Positions 44,081 to 52,530 of a stretch of DNA of 64,000 bases are shown here, one piece after another (positions within the stretch are counted from its first letter, which is position 1; each line of letters opens with the position of its first letter). The DNA is from Myxococcales bacterium (GTDB lineage Bacteria > Myxococcota_A > Polyangia > Polyangiales > GCA-016699535). Below the pieces are notes generated by a model, which was not told where the DNA came from, searched no databases, and was given only the letters and a program-made list of their open reading frames with translations. The position numbers and the translations under genes are program-made. The stretch covers positions 1,674,001-1,738,000 of the forward strand of contig JACKDX010000001.1 of assembly GCA_020633325.1 (NCBI GenBank). The letters run 5' to 3'.

Positions 44081-45409
44081 ATGGACATATGCATGGTGGG
44101 AACGGGCTACGTCGGCTTGGTGAGCGGAGCGGGGTTTGCCGAAATGGGCAACACTGTTTGTTGTGTGGATCTGAATGCGGCAAAGATCGCGGTCCTGGAA
44201 AAGGGCGAAGTTCCCTTCTTCGAACCAGGCTTAGCAGAGCTCGTCAAGCGGAACGTCGAACAAAAGCGGCTGAGCTTCTCGACCGATCTCTCGGGCGCCG
44301 TTCGCGACAAGGACCTGGTGTTTGTGGCCGTGGGCACCCCACAGCGAAGCGATGGGGCTGCCAATCTTTTGGCTGTAGACGACGCTGTGGAGCAGATTGC
44401 CCGCAGTTGCACAAAGCACCTCGTTCTGGTGATAAAAAGTACAGTGCCCGTGGGCACCAACGCGCGGGCGAAGCGCATTGCCAACAGCTCGGCATCGTTT
44501 CCGATTCATGTCGTGTCCAACCCAGAGTTTCTGAAAGAGGGAGACGCCATTAAGGATTTCTTGCATCCTGACAGAATCATCGTCGGCTGCGATCCCAACG
44601 ACGAACACGCAGCACAGGTCATGGAGCGATTGTATAAGCCACTTTCGCGTCAACGCGACCGACTCCTTTGGATGAACCCCGAAAGCGCGGAGTTGACCAA
44701 GTACGTCGCCAACACGATGCTGGCGCTGCGTATTTCGCTCATGAATGAGCTGTCGCATTTGTGCGAGAAGGTCGGCGCCGACATCAACCACATTCGAGAG
44801 GGTATCGGCAGCGACACGCGCATTGGAAGTGCCTTTTTGTATGCGGGTCCGGGATATGGCGGATCGTGCTTCCCCAAAGACGTCGCCGCGCTTGCGCACA
44901 TGGGCCAGGAGCATGGGGTCGAGCTCGAAATTACCCGAGCGATTACGCAAGTTAATAATCGCCAGAAAGGCGTACTGCTCAGGAAGCTTAAGCGAGCTTT
45001 CGACGGCGATATAAGAGGCAAGAGGATCGCGATATGGGGCGCGGCGTTTAAGCCGCGTACCGACGATATTCGCGATTCGCCGGCGCTTACTTTAATCGAG
45101 GGGCTCCTCTCAGAGGGTGCTGTGCCTGTCGTGCACGACCCCCAGGCTCTTACGGCCCTAAGGGATGTTATCACGCGCGGTATCGAAACGTGCGACGATG
45201 CCTATCAGGCCGTGCAAGGCGCCGACGCCCTCGTGCTCGTCACGGAGTGGCGTCAATACCAGAACCCTGATTTTGACCGAATTAAGGCGCTCTTGAACCG
45301 GCCGGTTCTCATTGATGGGCGCAACGTGTGGTGCTCGTTCGGCCTCGAACAACAAGGCTTCACATACGCGGGCATAGGGATTAAGCCCCTGAGTCCGCCA
45401 TTACTGTGA
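44081..45409 (+). CDS. ugd: UDP-glucose 6-dehydrogenase
   Basis: A 442-residue NAD-dependent dehydrogenase making UDP-glucuronate from UDP-glucose by two oxidations. The N-terminal Rossmann motif is GTGYVGLVSGAGFAEMGN, then VAVGTPQRSDG, STVPVGT, VSNPEFLKEGDAI, the catalytic cysteine in GPGYGGSCFPKD, and the C-terminal WGAAFKPRTDDIRDSPAL. A GAGG Shine-Dalgarno precedes the ATG. It starts the surface-polysaccharide locus; a second nucleotide-sugar dehydrogenase follows 24 bases downstream, so the two form an operon. UDP-glucuronate would feed a uronic-acid-containing polysaccharide. Confidence 0.95.
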   Translation: MDICMVGTGYVGLVSGAGFAEMGNTVCCVDLNAAKIAVLEKGEVPFFEPGLAELVKRNVEQKRLSFSTDLSGAVRDKDLVFVAVGTPQRSDGAANLLAVDDAVEQIARSCTKHLVLVIKSTVPVGTNARAKRIANSSASFPIHVVSNPEFLKEGDAIKDFLHPDRIIVGCDPNDEHAAQVMERLYKPLSRQRDRLLWMNPESAELTKYVANTMLALRISLMNELSHLCEKVGADINHIREGIGSDTRIGSAFLYAGPGYGGSCFPKDVAALAHMGQEHGVELEITRAITQVNNRQKGVLLRKLKRAFDGDIRGKRIAIWGAAFKPRTDDIRDSPALTLIEGLLSEGAVPVVHDPQALTALRDVITRGIETCDDAYQAVQGADALVLVTEWRQYQNPDFDRIKALLNRPVLIDGRNVWCSFGLEQQGFTYAGIGIKPLSPPLL

Positions 45410-45433
45410 TATACTGCGCGCGCCAGATTCAGC

Positions 45434-46747
45434 ATGAGCCTCCAGGAGAAAATTCAAGAGCGAACGGCCCGGGTGGGTATCATTGGCATGGGCTATGTCG
45501 GCTTGCCGCTTGCTCGCACGTTTTGGGCAGCGGGGTACCATGTGATCGGCGTGGACATTGATCCCGACAAAGTGAGCCGGCTCACCCAAGGGCAGAACTA
45601 CCTCAAGCATTTTGGGGCGGATTATATACGGGATATGGCGGCATCAGAGCGTTTCTCTGCCACAGCCGATTTTTCCGAGCTGAAGGCATGTGACGTGGTC
45701 ATTATGTGCGTGCCTACTCCGCTCGATAAAAATCTTAATCCTGATTTGCGGTTTGTCGAAGAAACAACGGATAACATTGGCAAATACCTGAGCGGTGGCA
45801 GGCTCGTCATCCTGGAGTCCACGACTTACCCCGGAACGACACGGGACGTGGTCCTGCCGCGTCTGACAGCAGCCTCTGGCCTGCGTGCCGGGGAAGACTT
45901 TTATGTGGCCTACTCGCCGGAGCGCGAGGATCCGGGGCGCGCGAATGTCACCACGCAGACCATTCCTAAGCTCGTAGGGGGAATAGACTCAACCAGTGGC
46001 GAGTTGGCCAGGGCGCTCTACGCCAATGCGGTCGATACGGTGATCCTGACCTCTTCGGCGGAAGTCGCCGAAGCAGCCAAGCTGTTTGAGAATGTTTACC
46101 GATCCGTGAACATTGCACTGGCCAACGAGATGAAGGTGATTCTGAGCGCAATGGACATCGATGTCTGGGAGGTGATCAACGCCGCTGCGACGAAACCTTT
46201 TGGATTTCAGGCGTTTTATCCGGGACCCGGGTTGGGAGGCCATTGCATCCCCATCGATCCATTTTACCTCGCGTTCAAGGCCAAGGAGTACGGCCACACG
46301 ACCCGCTTCATTGAACTGGCCGGAGAAATTAACCGTGCGATGCCCAACTATGTGGTCGACCGCATTATCAAAGCGCTCAACGAGGACAAAAAGGCGCTGC
46401 ACGGGTCCAAGATATTGATATTGGGCTTGGCCTACAAACCCGACGTGGACGATGCCCGAGAGAGCCCTAGCTTCGAGCTGATCGAACAAATGCGAGCGCT
46501 GGGCGCAGATGTGGACTACCATGATCCGCATATCCCCAAGGCGCCTAAAACTCGGGCTCGACAATTCTCGGACGCCAGTGTCGAGCTGACCGAGCACACA
46601 CTGCGCAGCTATGACGCGGTCATTATCGCGACACATCACAGCAGTTATGACTGGAGGTGGCTCGGCACCCACGCTAGACTCATCATTGACACCCGCGGAG
46701 TAATGAAGCAAATCGCGCGACCGAGAGCGCGGGTGGTAGACGCTTAA
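45434..46747 (+). CDS. Nucleotide-sugar dehydrogenase, WbpA-like (UDP-N-acetylhexosamine 6-dehydrogenase)
   Basis: A 437-residue member of the same superfamily as Ugd but of the UDP-GlcNAc/UDP-ManNAc dehydrogenase branch. Motifs: GIIGMGYVGLPLARTFWAAG, CVPTPLDKN, ESTTYPGTTRD, SPEREDPG, the catalytic cysteine in GPGLGGHCIPIDPFYL (that motif with His-Cys-Ile-Pro separates it from Ugd), and GLAYKPDVDDARESPSFEL. It probably makes UDP-N-acetylglucosaminuronate. Whether the substrate is UDP-GlcNAc (WbpA) or UDP-ManNAc (WecC) is not settled. It is in an operon with ugd. Its stop and that of the convergent wecA share TTAA. Confidence 0.9.
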   Translation: MSLQEKIQERTARVGIIGMGYVGLPLARTFWAAGYHVIGVDIDPDKVSRLTQGQNYLKHFGADYIRDMAASERFSATADFSELKACDVVIMCVPTPLDKNLNPDLRFVEETTDNIGKYLSGGRLVILESTTYPGTTRDVVLPRLTAASGLRAGEDFYVAYSPEREDPGRANVTTQTIPKLVGGIDSTSGELARALYANAVDTVILTSSAEVAEAAKLFENVYRSVNIALANEMKVILSAMDIDVWEVINAAATKPFGFQAFYPGPGLGGHCIPIDPFYLAFKAKEYGHTTRFIELAGEINRAMPNYVVDRIIKALNEDKKALHGSKILILGLAYKPDVDDARESPSFELIEQMRALGADVDYHDPHIPKAPKTRARQFSDASVELTEHTLRSYDAVIIATHHSSYDWRWLGTHARLIIDTRGVMKQIARPRARVVDA

Positions 46748-48093
46748 CTGGACAATCTGATGGGCAGGTGTTCGCCCGAACTTTCAGCGTGCAAGCGTTG
46801 TGTATGAAATTCGAGGGCGGCCATCAAAAGCTCCATCAATACGCGCCGCTCATATGGCGGCTCTGAGCTCACGCTGAAATGGATCTCGCCGTGTGAGCCA
46901 GTCCTTAAGCTTATGCCATCTTCATTGAGTTCTGGCATGATGTGCTCAAGTTGCTGTTTGAGATGCTCGAGGCTGCGGGCACTTTGCATCTCGCCTAAGG
47001 TTACGGCAAACTTTTCATACACATGCTTCTGCGACAAGGGTTCCTGTAGCCTAAAACCAAGGCCGCCAGCAAAACGAAATAAGCCAAATAAAATGGCTGA
47101 AAGCGCGAGCAAAACGCTGCCAATCTGCCAGCTACGTCCCAAGGATAGGGCAATCGCGCTCGCCGTGCACAACACAGAAATGCCATAAAGGATCAGCACC
47201 GCTCGCCGATGGGTAATGCCCAGCTCCAGCAATCGATGATGGATATGCCCCTTGTCGGGAGAAAAGACCGGACGGCGCTCCAATATACGTCGTGCCATGG
47301 CAAAAAGCGTATCGATGATCGGCAAACCGAGGGCGACCAGTGGCACCAAGATGGCTACCGTGGTTGAGCTTTTTATTGAGCTACCGAGTAACGACATTGT
47401 TGCCAAGACATAACCAAGGAGCATGCTGCCACTGTCGCCCATGAAAATCGTGGCGGGGTTAAAGTTGTAAACGAGGAATCCCAAGACTGCGCCGCCGAGA
47501 CTGGCAGAGACCAGCATCACAAGATGATTGGCTCCCATTGCCGAAACGACGAAATTGGTCACGCAGGCGAAGAATGCTACGCCTGCCGCCAAACCGTCCA
47601 AGCCATCAATAAGATTCAATGCGTTGATCACCGCCACGATCCACAACACCGTGATGGGAACAGCGAAGATCCCCATCGAGAGCGTGCCTAGCCCGGGCAA
47701 GGTAATTGCATCGATACGGTACCCCGATAGAAATGCCACCAAAGCGGCAATGGTTTGGATGCCGAGCTTGTGCCACGCGCGAACACCGCGCAAATCATCG
47801 AGCGCGCCCAAGGCCGCCACAATGATGCTGCCGCCACCTAGCCCCAACATGTAAAGCGGCTCTTTGAAAAACAGCCGAGCCAGTTGCGAATTCAGAAACC
47901 ACAACGCCAGAAAGGGCAAGAGGAAGGCCGCCCCGATCGCAAGCCCCCCGAGGCGTGGAACGTTATGGCGATGCATCCTACGACTGCCTGGCACATCTAC
48001 CACGCCGCACCGCACCGCTATCACGCGTACCACGGGCGTCAACAGCGCCGCACATACTGCTGCCACCGCGAATGCAAACAAGGAAGATTTCAT
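46744..48093 (-). CDS. wecA: Undecaprenyl-phosphate N-acetylhexosamine-1-phosphate transferase (WecA/TagO type) with C-terminal tail
   Basis: A 449-residue membrane enzyme that starts polysaccharide synthesis by placing an aminosugar phosphate on undecaprenyl phosphate. About eleven hydrophobic segments are visible. The MraY/WecA motifs are ALDDLRGVRAWHKLG, NALNLIDGLDGLAAG and TIFMGDSGSMLLGY, and the WecA-type DKGHIHHRLLELG loop. Family members have ~340-370 residues; here ~95 more follow the last helix as a soluble, charged domain (KFAVTLGEMQSARSLEHLKQ) that I do not recognise. It is convergent with the dehydrogenase gene and lies next to a surface-protein gene on the same strand. Confidence 0.9.
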   Translation of the reverse strand: MKSSLFAFAVAAVCAALLTPVVRVIAVRCGVVDVPGSRRMHRHNVPRLGGLAIGAAFLLPFLALWFLNSQLARLFFKEPLYMLGLGGGSIIVAALGALDDLRGVRAWHKLGIQTIAALVAFLSGYRIDAITLPGLGTLSMGIFAVPITVLWIVAVINALNLIDGLDGLAAGVAFFACVTNFVVSAMGANHLVMLVSASLGGAVLGFLVYNFNPATIFMGDSGSMLLGYVLATMSLLGSSIKSSTTVAILVPLVALGLPIIDTLFAMARRILERRPVFSPDKGHIHHRLLELGITHRRAVLILYGISVLCTASAIALSLGRSWQIGSVLLALSAILFGLFRFAGGLGFRLQEPLSQKHVYEKFAVTLGEMQSARSLEHLKQQLEHIMPELNEDGISLRTGSHGEIHFSVSSEPPYERRVLMELLMAALEFHTQRLHAESSGEHLPIRLSS

Positions 48094-48155
48094 AGGATAC
48101 GGAGCTTACAATCCCAAAACTGCGATCGTAGTCCGCGCCAAAGCAGGGAGCAACC

Positions 48156-49145
48156 CTACGTCGCAGTGCCCCTGCGGAGCAGCGTTCTCAAAGAACTACG
48201 GCGCCTCAGGATGAGGGCTACGCCCATCAGCATAAAAACCGAGATCTGGGGTACCGAGTTCTGTGAGGCAACAGCGCAGTCGCAGCCACCTCCCCCACCA
48301 ACTCCTCCGTTAGGACCGGCATCTGGAAGAGGATTTCCGGAGTCTGCGGGATCAGTGTCGCTCCCGCTCCCGCCGTCATCGGGCTCCACATCCCCGCCGT
48401 CGGGTCCCGCATCGTTGTCATCATCGAGCAAACTACACACGGTGGGTACCGTTACGCTGTCAATGACTGCGCCGCATTCTGAGCCATCCGGCGATGTTCC
48501 GGTAAATGAAACCCGCGTGGAATTTGAGCTCGCGGTAAACTCGAGTGAATGCGCAGTCCAAGCATCCGAGGCTCGAGCGTCAACACTAGATGCAAAAGAA
48601 TCCGTCGCCAGCGGCGTGTTGGGATGCGAAGCTGGCGCAGCGCTGAGCGTAAAAGGCTTCGGGGCAGTGCCTTCCGAGACACAAGCGAAGTCAGATGCCG
48701 CAAGCACATGTATCGTGTATGTTTCTCCCTCGACAGTTTCTATGTTTTGAAAAATCGCACCCGTCTTGTTACCGCCAACTACACCTGCTAAGCGGATGGC
48801 GATGGAGTTGCTAGGGTTATCGTAAATCCCGTCACCCACGATATCGACACCATTGGAGTTCGAACGTAATGTCCAGCCCGTGGGTTCAGCATCGGAAACC
48901 CAGTTGCCGGGAGGAACTGGCACGGGGTCTGCCTCGAAGTCCCCATTGACAACGTTGCCTCCAGAACAGGTGTAGCCGGCCTCGACCTCACAAAGGGCGC
49001 TACAGCCATCATTATTATCGTTGTTGGCATCGTCGCATTCTTCGGCGCCGTCGATAACGCCATCGGGGCAAGCGGCCAACGCCACATTCGCAATCCCGAA
49101 AGACGCGGATAAAACAATGAGAAAAAAACCTGCATTGACTTTCAT
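48156..49145 (-). CDS. Exported surface protein with Myxococcus Cys-rich repeat and MYXO-CTERM tail
   Basis: About 329 residues. Signal peptide at 1-24 (FFLIVLSASFGIANVALA). Then a Myxococcus Cys-rich repeat (DGAEECDDANNDNNDGCS), a Cys-turn (CEVEAGYTCSGG), a ~170-residue jelly-roll-like domain beginning GNVVNGDFEADPVPVP (DUF642-like), an Asp/Gly-rich linker (PDGGDVEPDDGGSGSDTD), and a MYXO-CTERM tail: GGGCDCAVASQN, a hydrophobic helix and RRRSSLRTLLRR. The tail predicts anchoring at the outer surface. The ATG at 49143-49145 is preceded by GGAGG; a frame nine codons longer starts before that site. Its place inside the polysaccharide locus may mean association with the surface layer. Confidence 0.88.
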   Translation of the reverse strand: MKVNAGFFLIVLSASFGIANVALAACPDGVIDGAEECDDANNDNNDGCSALCEVEAGYTCSGGNVVNGDFEADPVPVPPGNWVSDAEPTGWTLRSNSNGVDIVGDGIYDNPSNSIAIRLAGVVGGNKTGAIFQNIETVEGETYTIHVLAASDFACVSEGTAPKPFTLSAAPASHPNTPLATDSFASSVDARASDAWTAHSLEFTASSNSTRVSFTGTSPDGSECGAVIDSVTVPTVCSLLDDDNDAGPDGGDVEPDDGGSGSDTDPADSGNPLPDAGPNGGVGGGGGCDCAVASQNSVPQISVFMLMGVALILRRRSSLRTLLRRGTAT

Positions 49146-49231
49146 CTGTGGACCTCCGTTAAGACTGGACAATGGAACAAGTTTTCACAGGCACCGGGAG
49201 ACATTAGCATAGAGAAAGATCCTGGTAAAAC

Positions 49232-50449
49232 TTAGGACCGAGGCGAAAATTGCTCCAAAATCGAGGCATAGCGCGCCGTACACACCTGGCGACTGTAATA
49301 GAACTCGGCTGCCCGCCGTCCCTCGCAGCCCTGCCTCATAAGAAGCCCTGAATCGCCGTAGGCCGTTTTTAGTGCCTCTGCAAGCCGATGAGGGTTTTGT
49401 GCCGGGGCGACAAGGCCGCAGCCGTGCTTGCGAATCACTCTCGCTACCTCGCTGTCGGCTTCCACCGACGCGATGACGGGTCTAGATGCCGCCATAATGC
49501 CATAGAGCTTGGACGGCACCAGGTCATGGGCAATTCCTTTTTGCATGGAAACAAAACCCGCGTCAGATGACGCTAAGAGTTCCCCCAGCCTCGTCCGAGG
49601 TTGAGGAGGGAAAAACACAAAGCTACACAGACCGCGATCGTTGACCGCATGCTTGAGGGACTGTAATCCATTGCCGTCTCCAATGATCGCAAAGGTGATG
49701 GGCAGATCTCGGACGATATGCGCGGCTTCCACCAGTACATCAAGCCCCTGAGTCAGCCCGACATTTCCGGCATACATGACCACAAACCGATTGTCCAAGC
49801 CAAGCGTTTTTGCAAATCCGTTGTTTCTGGGTAAAGGCCTGATGGCATCCGTATCGGCCCAGTTGGGGATAACTGTGCATCGTTCTGCTTCAACGCCCTT
49901 ATCTAGCAAGCTCTGCCTCATCGTATTGGACAGGGTGACGATTTGATTCGCGTTCCGATAGAGTTTCGAAGCAACGTGATCAATGAACCGATAAAACAAG
50001 GTTGAGCGCAAAATGCCGAGGTGCTGCGCGATATCCGGATACAAATCCTGAACCGAATATACGAACGGCACGCCTTTCAATGCTTTTAGAACCGAGGCCG
50101 TCAAGCCCAAAAGCAGAGGAGGCGTGGAGAGTATTAACGCCACATCTGGCATATCTCCCCTCAGACTCTCAATGAGTCCGGACGCGAAGTAACTGCCATA
50201 ATGGAAAAGCCGGCGTGGAATGGTGCGGCGCTGGGGTATGTAGGTCCGTACGCGATGGATGCGTACGCCGGCCCTGACTTCCCGGGCAGGAAGTCGCTCA
50301 ACTTGGATTGGGTTTCGGTAGGACGGTTGTGCCGTGATCACGGTGACCTCCAAACCGTTGGCAGCCAAATCCTCGCAGAGATCGCCTAAGAGTTGCGCGG
50401 TAGCGGCGGTCTCTGGCACATAATGCTGGTGAAGCACGAGCACATGCAT
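49232..50449 (-). CDS. Glycosyltransferase family 4 (WbuB-like)
   Basis: A 405-residue GT-B glycosyltransferase that adds a sugar from a nucleotide donor to the growing lipid-linked repeat unit. The N-terminal domain starts MHVLVLHQHYVPETAAT and includes PSYRNP and VYSVQDLYPDIAQHLGIL, typical of WbuB-type enzymes (often fucosaminyl- or acetamido-sugar transferases). The C-terminal donor domain has VVMYAGNVGLTQGLDVLVEA, IIGDGNGLQSL and the E-x7-E region. It lies directly upstream (5' to 3' on the minus strand, downstream of) gmd and fcl, ending the fcl-gmd-GT operon, five bases after gmd. It may use GDP-fucose; that is inference. Confidence 0.9.
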   Translation of the reverse strand: MHVLVLHQHYVPETAATAQLLGDLCEDLAANGLEVTVITAQPSYRNPIQVERLPAREVRAGVRIHRVRTYIPQRRTIPRRLFHYGSYFASGLIESLRGDMPDVALILSTPPLLLGLTASVLKALKGVPFVYSVQDLYPDIAQHLGILRSTLFYRFIDHVASKLYRNANQIVTLSNTMRQSLLDKGVEAERCTVIPNWADTDAIRPLPRNNGFAKTLGLDNRFVVMYAGNVGLTQGLDVLVEAAHIVRDLPITFAIIGDGNGLQSLKHAVNDRGLCSFVFFPPQPRTRLGELLASSDAGFVSMQKGIAHDLVPSKLYGIMAASRPVIASVEADSEVARVIRKHGCGLVAPAQNPHRLAEALKTAYGDSGLLMRQGCEGRRAAEFYYSRQVCTARYASILEQFSPRS

Positions 50450-50454
50450 GACGG

Positions 50455-51465
50455 TTATTTGCCCAGGGCTCGTTTTTCGCGTGATGCTAGGTCGAGATCT
50501 GCGTCAACCATTTGGCGGACAAGATCCTCAAAGGTCACTTCGGGCTCCCAGCCCAGGTTACGACGCGCCTTGCTCGCATCCCCTTGTAACTGCTCCACCT
50601 CGGAAGGCCGTAAATACCTCGGGTCGATGACGACCCGATCCGTAATGTCCACCCCGGCATAGTTGGCGGCGAGGTCCAGGAATTCCTGAACGCTGTGCAT
50701 CTCACCGGTAGCAATCACATAATCCTCTGGTGTGGCGGTCTGGAGCATAAGCCACATGGCTCGAACATAATCACCTGCGAATCCCCAATCCCGTTGGGCC
50801 TGTACATTCCCCAGGTACAGCTTCTCCTGGAGCCCAAATTTTATGCGACCCAATGCCCGAGTGATTTTGCGGGTCACAAAGGTTTCGCCTCGTCGGGGGC
50901 TTTCGTGGTTAAACAGAATGCCGTTGACGGCGAACATCCCAAAGGCTTCGCGGTAGTTCTGCGTAATGTAAAACGCGTACGCTTTGGCCGCGGCATAAGG
51001 GCTCCGCGGATAAAATGGCGTTGCTTCACTCTGCGGCACTTCGCGTACCTTCCCATAAAGCTCTGATGATGACGCCTGGTAGAATCGCGGGCTGATGCCC
51101 ATGTCGCGAATTGTCTCGAGCAATCGAACCGTACCCAATCCGGTGATGTCCCCAGTGTATTCGGGGACATCAAAGCTCACGCGTACATGGCTCTGCGCGC
51201 CGAGATTGTAGACTTCATCCGGCATAGACTTGCGCAACACCTGATTGAGCGCGGAACCATCGGCCAAATCGCCATAATGAAGAAACATTCGGGTGCCGGG
51301 CTTGTGTGGGTCTTGATATAGATGGTCGATGCGATCGGTGTTAAAGCTCGATGAGCGGCGTATGATGCCATGCACTTCATAGCCCTTGTTCAACAAGAGT
51401 TCAGCCAAGTAGCTGCCGTCTTGACCCGTAATGCCGGTGATAAGTGCGCGCTTAGGGTTATCCAT
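50455..51465 (-). CDS. gmd: GDP-mannose 4,6-dehydratase
   Basis: A 336-residue short-chain-type dehydratase converting GDP-mannose to GDP-4-keto-6-deoxymannose, the first step to GDP-L-fucose and related 6-deoxy sugars. It has the NADP motif GITGQDGSYLAELL, HGIIRRSSSFNTDRIDHL (the NADP-binding Arg-Ser-rich loop), SSSELYGKVREVPQ and the catalytic Tyr-Lys in RSPYAAAKAYA, and GILFNHESPRRGETFVTRK. Length is normal. The start overlaps the stop of fcl by eight bases, so both enzymes of the pathway are coupled. Confidence 0.97.
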   Translation of the reverse strand: MDNPKRALITGITGQDGSYLAELLLNKGYEVHGIIRRSSSFNTDRIDHLYQDPHKPGTRMFLHYGDLADGSALNQVLRKSMPDEVYNLGAQSHVRVSFDVPEYTGDITGLGTVRLLETIRDMGISPRFYQASSSELYGKVREVPQSEATPFYPRSPYAAAKAYAFYITQNYREAFGMFAVNGILFNHESPRRGETFVTRKITRALGRIKFGLQEKLYLGNVQAQRDWGFAGDYVRAMWLMLQTATPEDYVIATGEMHSVQEFLDLAANYAGVDITDRVVIDPRYLRPSEVEQLQGDASKARRNLGWEPEVTFEDLVRQMVDADLDLASREKRALGK

Positions 51466-52417
51466 AATGGGAGAGCCGGTGCTTGTGAGCCTTATACCAT
51501 GCCACGGTTTTGGCTAAGCCTTCTTCCAGCGAAGTTTTGGCCTCAAACCCAAATGCGTCTCGCGCCCTGGTAGTGTCCAGCATGCGGCGGGGCTGCCCAT
51601 TAGGGCGGGTCGTATCCCAAACGATATCGCCCTCGAATCCGGTTTTAGCGGCGATCAAGTGCGCCAGATCTCGCATGCTTATTTCATAGCCAGCACCGAG
51701 GTTTACTGGCTGTGCCTCGTCGTAGCGTTCGGCGGCAAGCACCAGCCCCTCAGCGCAATCTTCCACGTAAAGAAACTCTCGTGTCGGGGATCCGTCACCC
51801 CACAAGACAATCGTAGCATCTCCGTTATCTACAGCGTCCAGGCATCTACGGACCATCGCGGGAATGACATGGCTATTCTCCAGATGAAAATTATCCCGTG
51901 GGCCGTACAAATTCACTGGCAGCAGAGAAATGGTATTCAGCGAATACTGCGCGCGATATGCTTCAGCCATTACCATCAGCGCTTTCTTCGCAATCCCGTA
52001 AGGAGCATTGGTTTCCTCGGGATAACCGTTCCATAGGTCCTCTTCGCGAAACGGTACGGGAGTATGCTTGGGGTAGGAGCAAATGGTCCCGACCAGCACG
52101 ACTTTTTCGACCCCACATTGCCGAGACGCTTCGAGGACGTTCATGCCCATCTGCATGTTCTCGTAAAAATATTTACCCGGGTTTCGCTGATTGGCACCGA
52201 TACCACCTACCCGCGCGGCCAAATGGAAAACGATGCCCGGCTTATGCTTTTCGATATAACCAGACACATGACCGAACTGCAGCAAGTCGCATTCCTGACG
52301 TGTCGGCAAGAGCAAGCCCCGTTCAGCCCCCCCCTTGAGGCGCTGGACGAGAAAGGACCCCAAAAACCCATATGCTCCAGTGACCAAAATCCGCGCATCA
52401 AGTTTAGGGTCGACCAT
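51458..52417 (-). CDS. fcl: GDP-L-fucose synthase
   Basis: A 319-residue epimerase-reductase producing GDP-L-fucose from the product of Gmd. It carries the NADP motif VTGAYGFLGSFLVQRL, CSYPKHTPVPFREEDLWNG, the Tyr-Lys pair in APYGIAKKALMVM and LLPVNLYGPRDNFH, all characteristic. It is the first gene of the fcl-gmd-glycosyltransferase operon on the minus strand, divergent from the polymerase gene over 113 bases. That gap contains a plus-strand TGATAAT (52476-52482) that could be an extended -10 for the polymerase gene, but no good -35. Confidence 0.95.
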   Translation of the reverse strand: MVDPKLDARILVTGAYGFLGSFLVQRLKGGAERGLLLPTRQECDLLQFGHVSGYIEKHKPGIVFHLAARVGGIGANQRNPGKYFYENMQMGMNVLEASRQCGVEKVVLVGTICSYPKHTPVPFREEDLWNGYPEETNAPYGIAKKALMVMAEAYRAQYSLNTISLLPVNLYGPRDNFHLENSHVIPAMVRRCLDAVDNGDATIVLWGDGSPTREFLYVEDCAEGLVLAAERYDEAQPVNLGAGYEISMRDLAHLIAAKTGFEGDIVWDTTRPNGQPRRMLDTTRARDAFGFEAKTSLEEGLAKTVAWYKAHKHRLSHYG

Positions 52418-52530
52418 GATTCGTTCGCTCGAAAGAGGGAAACAGCACCACGGCGCTGGCGCTCAGTCAAGAGTTTGATAATACGGAAAACTCAACCACC
52501 ATTTCTATCGCATCTTAAGCAGATTTTTCT

